Of a stretch of 10,285 bases of DNA, positions 8,244-10,285 are shown in pieces. The notes under the pieces were generated by a model. It was not told the origin of the DNA. It did not search any database and was given only the letters and a program-made list of their open reading frames with translations. This stretch comes from a bacterium. Lineage in GTDB: Bacteria > JALSQH01. Both the position numbers and the translations under genes were made by a program. How positions within the stretch are numbered: the first letter of the stretch is position 1; each line of letters starts with the position of its first letter. Location of the stretch: NCBI GenBank assembly GCA_026985515.1, contig JALSQH010000163.1, positions 1 through 10,285 on the forward strand, read 5' to 3'.

Positions 8244-8271
8244 TTGAAAATTATAATTCCACGCTTAGAAT
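8244..8271 (+). promoter_or_regulatory. Promoter placed for a leaderless or near-leaderless transcript of the TSUP gene
   Basis: TTGAAA (8244-8249), a 16-base spacer and TAGAAT (8266-8271), each 5/6 to consensus. The -10 box ends 9 bases before the ATG at 8281, so initiation would fall at or within a few bases of the start codon. No Shine-Dalgarno site lies before the ATG. A second TATAAT at 8252-8257 lacks a -35 partner. Confidence 0.6.
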
Positions 8272-8280
8272 AGCAATCTC

Positions 8281-9009
8281 ATGCTGTTGCTATTCCTTAT
8301 CTCACTATTTGCCGCATTTATCTTTTCCCTCGGTGGTGTGGGTGCCGCCATTGTTCTAATACCCATAATGGTTTCAATGGGAATCCCTGTGAACATTGCA
8401 AAACCTGTGGGACTTTTTTACAACACAATCAGTCTTTCAGGAGCTACATATAGCAATATCAAAAATAAAAGGCTGGATGTCAGGCTGGGAATACCCATAA
8501 TCGTTTCCTCATTCTTCTTTGCAGTTATTGGTGCATACATTTCAAAATTCATACCTGCTAAAGTGATCCTGATTCTCTTCATTATTTTTCTCATCTTCTC
8601 AAGTTTTATCTTTTTTATCAGCAAAAAGGGTAAGGATAGGTACAGAGAGGATGTGCCATATCTTGCATTGGGCGGAGTTGGAGCACTTGCAGGTCTCCTC
8701 TCCGGACTCCTCGGCATAGGCGGGGGAGGAATAATCTCTCCACTTATGCTTATGCTCGGTTTCAATCCCAAGAAAATAACAACTGTAACTGCCTTTGCTG
8801 TCCCCTTCTCCTCTTTCTCAGGCTTCCTCACCTACTGGGCAATGGGGAGTGTAAACTGGAAGTTGATGCTGATTGTCTCACTGGGCGGCCTGATAGGTGC
8901 CTCAATCGGAACAAATCTCATGCATGAAAGATTCCATCCCCAGACAGTCAAAAAAGTCCTCGCAGTAATTCTGCTCATCCTGGCAGTAAAGCTGATGTTT
9001 AAGGTGTAG
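8281..9009 (+). CDS. TSUP family (TauE/SafE) membrane permease
   Basis: A 242-residue polytopic protein of the TSUP family, which moves sulfite, sulfonates or other small organic or sulfur anions; the substrate here is unknown. The family's twofold repeat is visible. The first half opens with FSLGGVGAAIVLIPIMVSMG (residues 15-34) and the second with SGLLGIGGGGIISPLMLMLG (141-160), including the Gly-rich GIGGGG hallmark. Each half continues with a matching helix pattern (GLFYNTISLSGA against AFAVPFSSFSGF). A charged loop at 115-125 (KKGKDRYREDV) separates the halves. An in-frame TAG at 8266 excludes a longer N-terminus, and the ATG has no ribosome site but a promoter directly upstream. It stands 61 bases after the importer and is probably a separate unit. 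Confidence 0.92.
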   Translation: MLLLFLISLFAAFIFSLGGVGAAIVLIPIMVSMGIPVNIAKPVGLFYNTISLSGATYSNIKNKRLDVRLGIPIIVSSFFFAVIGAYISKFIPAKVILILFIIFLIFSSFIFFISKKGKDRYREDVPYLALGGVGALAGLLSGLLGIGGGGIISPLMLMLGFNPKKITTVTAFAVPFSSFSGFLTYWAMGSVNWKLMLIVSLGGLIGASIGTNLMHERFHPQTVKKVLAVILLILAVKLMFKV

Positions 9010-9023
9010 TGCAAGGCACGGGG

Positions 9024-9052
9024 TTGAGTCAGGGGGAGAGTTGGGGTATAAT
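9024..9052 (+). promoter_or_regulatory. Promoter of the tyrosine recombinase
   Basis: TTGAGT (9024-9029, 4/6), a 17-base spacer and a perfect TATAAT (9047-9052). Initiation near 9059 gives a leader of about 14 bases. The spacer is almost all G and A and carries two G-tracts; a third directly follows the -10 box. Confidence 0.72.
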
Positions 9053-9064
9053 GGGGGAAGGGGG
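9032..9064 (+). other. Candidate DNA G-quadruplex overlapping the recombinase promoter
   Basis: Four G-tracts of 5, 4, 5 and 5 bases (9032-9036, 9043-9046, 9053-9057, 9060-9064) are separated by loops of 6, 6 and 2 bases; a fifth tract of four G lies at 9020-9023. This satisfies the G(4+)N(1-7) rule on the non-template strand. The middle loop is exactly TATAAT, the -10 box. The last tract also lies where the ribosome site should be. Confidence 0.65.
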
Positions 9065-9072
9065 AAAGTTAA

Positions 9073-10185
9073 ATGTTTGGTAGTGAAAGATTAAAATATG
9101 AGAAAGAGGGAAATGAATTTTTATTATTCATCAGAGAAGACACACAGAGAATAAGAGTTATCAAAGGAGATAAAAACAAAGTTGTCGTTTTTATACCCTA
9201 TGATCCAGGCTTAATAGATAAGATTAAAACAATTAATGGCAGGAGGTGGAATCCAGAGAAAAAATACTGGGAGTTACCATTCAGAGAAGACTTAATATCA
9301 AAACTTAAAATCCTTTTTCCAGAAAACCTTTCTATTGATCCAGAGCTATATCTTTTTCCTTTGGAAAAAGAGCTTACAATTAGAAAATACTCAAAGAGAA
9401 CAGTCAGATCCTATGTTAGTATAAATAGAAACTTCCTCAACTGGATTGGTAAGGAACCTGAAAATGTGAATAATCAGGATATAAAAAAGTACCTGTATTA
9501 CTTAGTAGAACAAAAGGAAAGGTCAACCTCAACAATTAATATTGTAATAAACGCTTTAAAATTCTATTATGGAGAAATTCTAAAGAAAAAGTTTATTTAT
9601 GATATCAGGCGACCCAAAAAAGATAAAAAGTTGCCTGTCGTTTTGAGTAGAGAAGAAGTTTTAAAAATTATTTCTGCCATAAACAACATAAAACACAAGG
9701 CAATTATATCACTCGTTTATTCCTCTGGATTGAGAGTGGGAGAAGTTGTTAAACTAACAATAGAGGACATAGATACTGAAAGTAAACTCATTCATATTAA
9801 AGAAAGTAAGGGAAGGAAAGATAGGTACACCCTGCTTTCAGAACATGCTCTGCAAATCTTGAAAGATTACCTTAAAAAATACAGACCTTCAAAGTGGTTA
9901 TTTGAAGGATCTCAAAAGGGAAACCATATATCCACCAGAACAGTTCAGGCAATTTTCAAACAGGCATGTGAAAAAGCGGGAATTAAAAAGCCTGTAAGTG
10001 TCCATTCCTTGAGACACAGCTTTGCCACTCATCTATTAGAAAGTGGAGTGGATCTGAGGTATATTCAGGAGATCCTGGGGCATAAGAGCAGCAAAACAAC
10101 GGAAATTTATACCCATGTGAGTAAGGCGAACATTGCTAAAATTAAAAGTCCGTTTGATGGAATTATGGAGGAGCAAAAGGAATGA
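9073..10185 (+). CDS. Tyrosine recombinase with HARP-like N-terminal extension
   Basis: A 370-residue site-specific recombinase acting on DNA. The catalytic domain (about 188-355) has all six expected residues: Arg221 (SSGLRVGE), Lys246 (ESKGRKDR), His311 and Arg314 (HSLRHSFATHLLESG), His337 (LGHKSSKTT) and Tyr346 (IYTHVS). A SAM-like core-binding domain fills about 97-180. Before it is an extra segment; residues 36-82, with INGRRWNPEKKYWELP, resemble the HARP DNA-binding motif of SMARCAL1-like proteins. The end of the protein is XerC/D- and IntI-like, but Lys246 to His311 is 65 residues, close to XerD and without the insertion of integron integrases. An in-frame TAA just before the ATG fixes the start. 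The gene is visibly more A+T-rich than the importer genes, consistent with acquisition. Its stop overlaps a possible next start. Confidence 0.95.
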   Translation: MFGSERLKYEKEGNEFLLFIREDTQRIRVIKGDKNKVVVFIPYDPGLIDKIKTINGRRWNPEKKYWELPFREDLISKLKILFPENLSIDPELYLFPLEKELTIRKYSKRTVRSYVSINRNFLNWIGKEPENVNNQDIKKYLYYLVEQKERSTSTINIVINALKFYYGEILKKKFIYDIRRPKKDKKLPVVLSREEVLKIISAINNIKHKAIISLVYSSGLRVGEVVKLTIEDIDTESKLIHIKESKGRKDRYTLLSEHALQILKDYLKKYRPSKWLFEGSQKGNHISTRTVQAIFKQACEKAGIKKPVSVHSLRHSFATHLLESGVDLRYIQEILGHKSSKTTEIYTHVSKANIAKIKSPFDGIMEEQKE

Positions 10186-10285
10186 ATACTGTTTCGAAAG
10201 TAAGGCATATCCGCAATACTGCGTATACACTTCTATATTGGGAAAATATACGCAATGCGGGTATAACTGAGTTGTGCGCAATCAG
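10182..10285 (+). CDS. Possible short or 3'-cut CDS coupled to the recombinase
   Basis: An ATG at 10182 overlaps the recombinase stop (ATGA) and follows GGAGGAG (10167-10173) by 8 bases, an ideal ribosome site. The frame stays open for all 34 codons to the window edge (starts MNTVSKVRHIRNTAYTLLYW). I recognise nothing in the product. The same bases form an imperfect palindrome, so the frame may be open by chance; an open run of this length is not rare. If real, it is a recombinase partner or the first cassette gene. Confidence 0.3.
   Translation, partial: MNTVSKVRHIRNTAYTLLYWENIRNAGITELCAI
10192..10199. repeat. Perfect 8-bp palindrome TTTCGAAA
   Basis: A self-complementary octamer 7 bases past the recombinase stop and 7 bases before the larger inverted repeat. 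It could be an operator or part of a recombination site, but short palindromes also occur by chance. Confidence 0.3.
10207..10264. repeat. Bulged imperfect inverted repeat next to the recombinase (possible recombination site)
   Basis: Two paired blocks form a long hairpin. The outer block is ATATCCGCA (10207-10215) with TGCGGGTAT (10256-10264), 9 bp including one G-T pair. The inner block is TGCGTATA (10220-10227) with TATACGCA (10247-10254), a perfect 8 bp. Four unpaired bases on the left face one on the right, and the hairpin loop is 19 bases. Two paired boxes with asymmetric extrahelical bases recall folded attC sites. Typical GTTRRRY core ends are not clear; GTTGTGC at 10271 is one base off. 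CGCAAT occurs three times (10212, 10251, 10277). It is not terminator-like, as no T-run follows. Confidence 0.6.

Noticed and set aside
8221-8257. Terminator after the ATPase gene
   Set aside because: TTTCAA and TTGAAA can pair for only 6 A+T-rich base pairs around a 16-base loop with no T-run; the second half is better explained as a -35 box.
8418-8831. Long open frame on the minus strand
   Set aside because: It lies wholly antisense to the TSUP permease, has no ribosome site and its composition is that of a shadow frame.
9073-10185. Classical integron integrase (IntI)
   Set aside because: The C-terminal motifs look IntI-like, but the span from Lys246 to His311 is 65 residues, near XerD, and leaves no room for the IntI-specific insertion.
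10207-10264. Reading the palindrome as the recombinase terminator
   Set aside because: The stem is interrupted, the loop is 19 bases and no T-run follows.

Overview
The window reads as chromosomal DNA of a moderately A+T-rich bacterium. Shine-Dalgarno starts, -35/-10 promoters of the housekeeping-sigma type, two lipoprotein signal peptides with a lipobox cysteine and a bacterial ABC importer point to Bacteria. Proteins rich in Lys, Glu and Ile, plus long extracytoplasmic proteins I cannot place, suggest an uncultured or poorly sampled lineage. I cannot name the phylum from sequence alone. Every gene lies close to its neighbours and no stretch over 300 bases lacks a gene.

Left region (1-3200): two unrecognised extracytoplasmic proteins face each other across a bidirectional terminator. 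The first is cut by the left edge and carries two EF-hand-like acidic loops. The second is a lipoprotein with a strong promoter of its own. Next on the minus strand (3201-4330) is a two-gene operon, a class I glutamine amidotransferase and a YjbQ/UPF0047 protein, joined by an ATGA overlap.

Middle region (4331-8219): a promoter-bearing divergent gap leads to a small three-helix membrane protein of unknown function. It is followed by a complete binding-protein-dependent ABC importer: a lipoprotein binding protein, a fused double permease and a short ATPase, with overlapping reading frames. The parts resemble Fe(3+)-type importers, but the binding protein lacks the usual Tyr-Tyr iron motif, so the substrate is open.

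Right region (8220-10285): a TSUP (TauE/SafE) permease looks leaderless, because its promoter ends about 10 bases before the ATG. Then comes a more A+T-rich tyrosine recombinase with a HARP-like N-terminal extension. The recombinase promoter is unusual: its TATAAT box forms the loop between G-tracts of a candidate G-quadruplex. The recombinase stop codon overlaps a possible new start (ATGA). The DNA after it holds a bulged imperfect palindrome, shaped like a folded recombination site, that reaches almost to the window edge. This recombinase, quadruplex and palindrome unit is the most likely place for something undescribed, possibly the start of a cassette array or a mobile locus continuing to the right.
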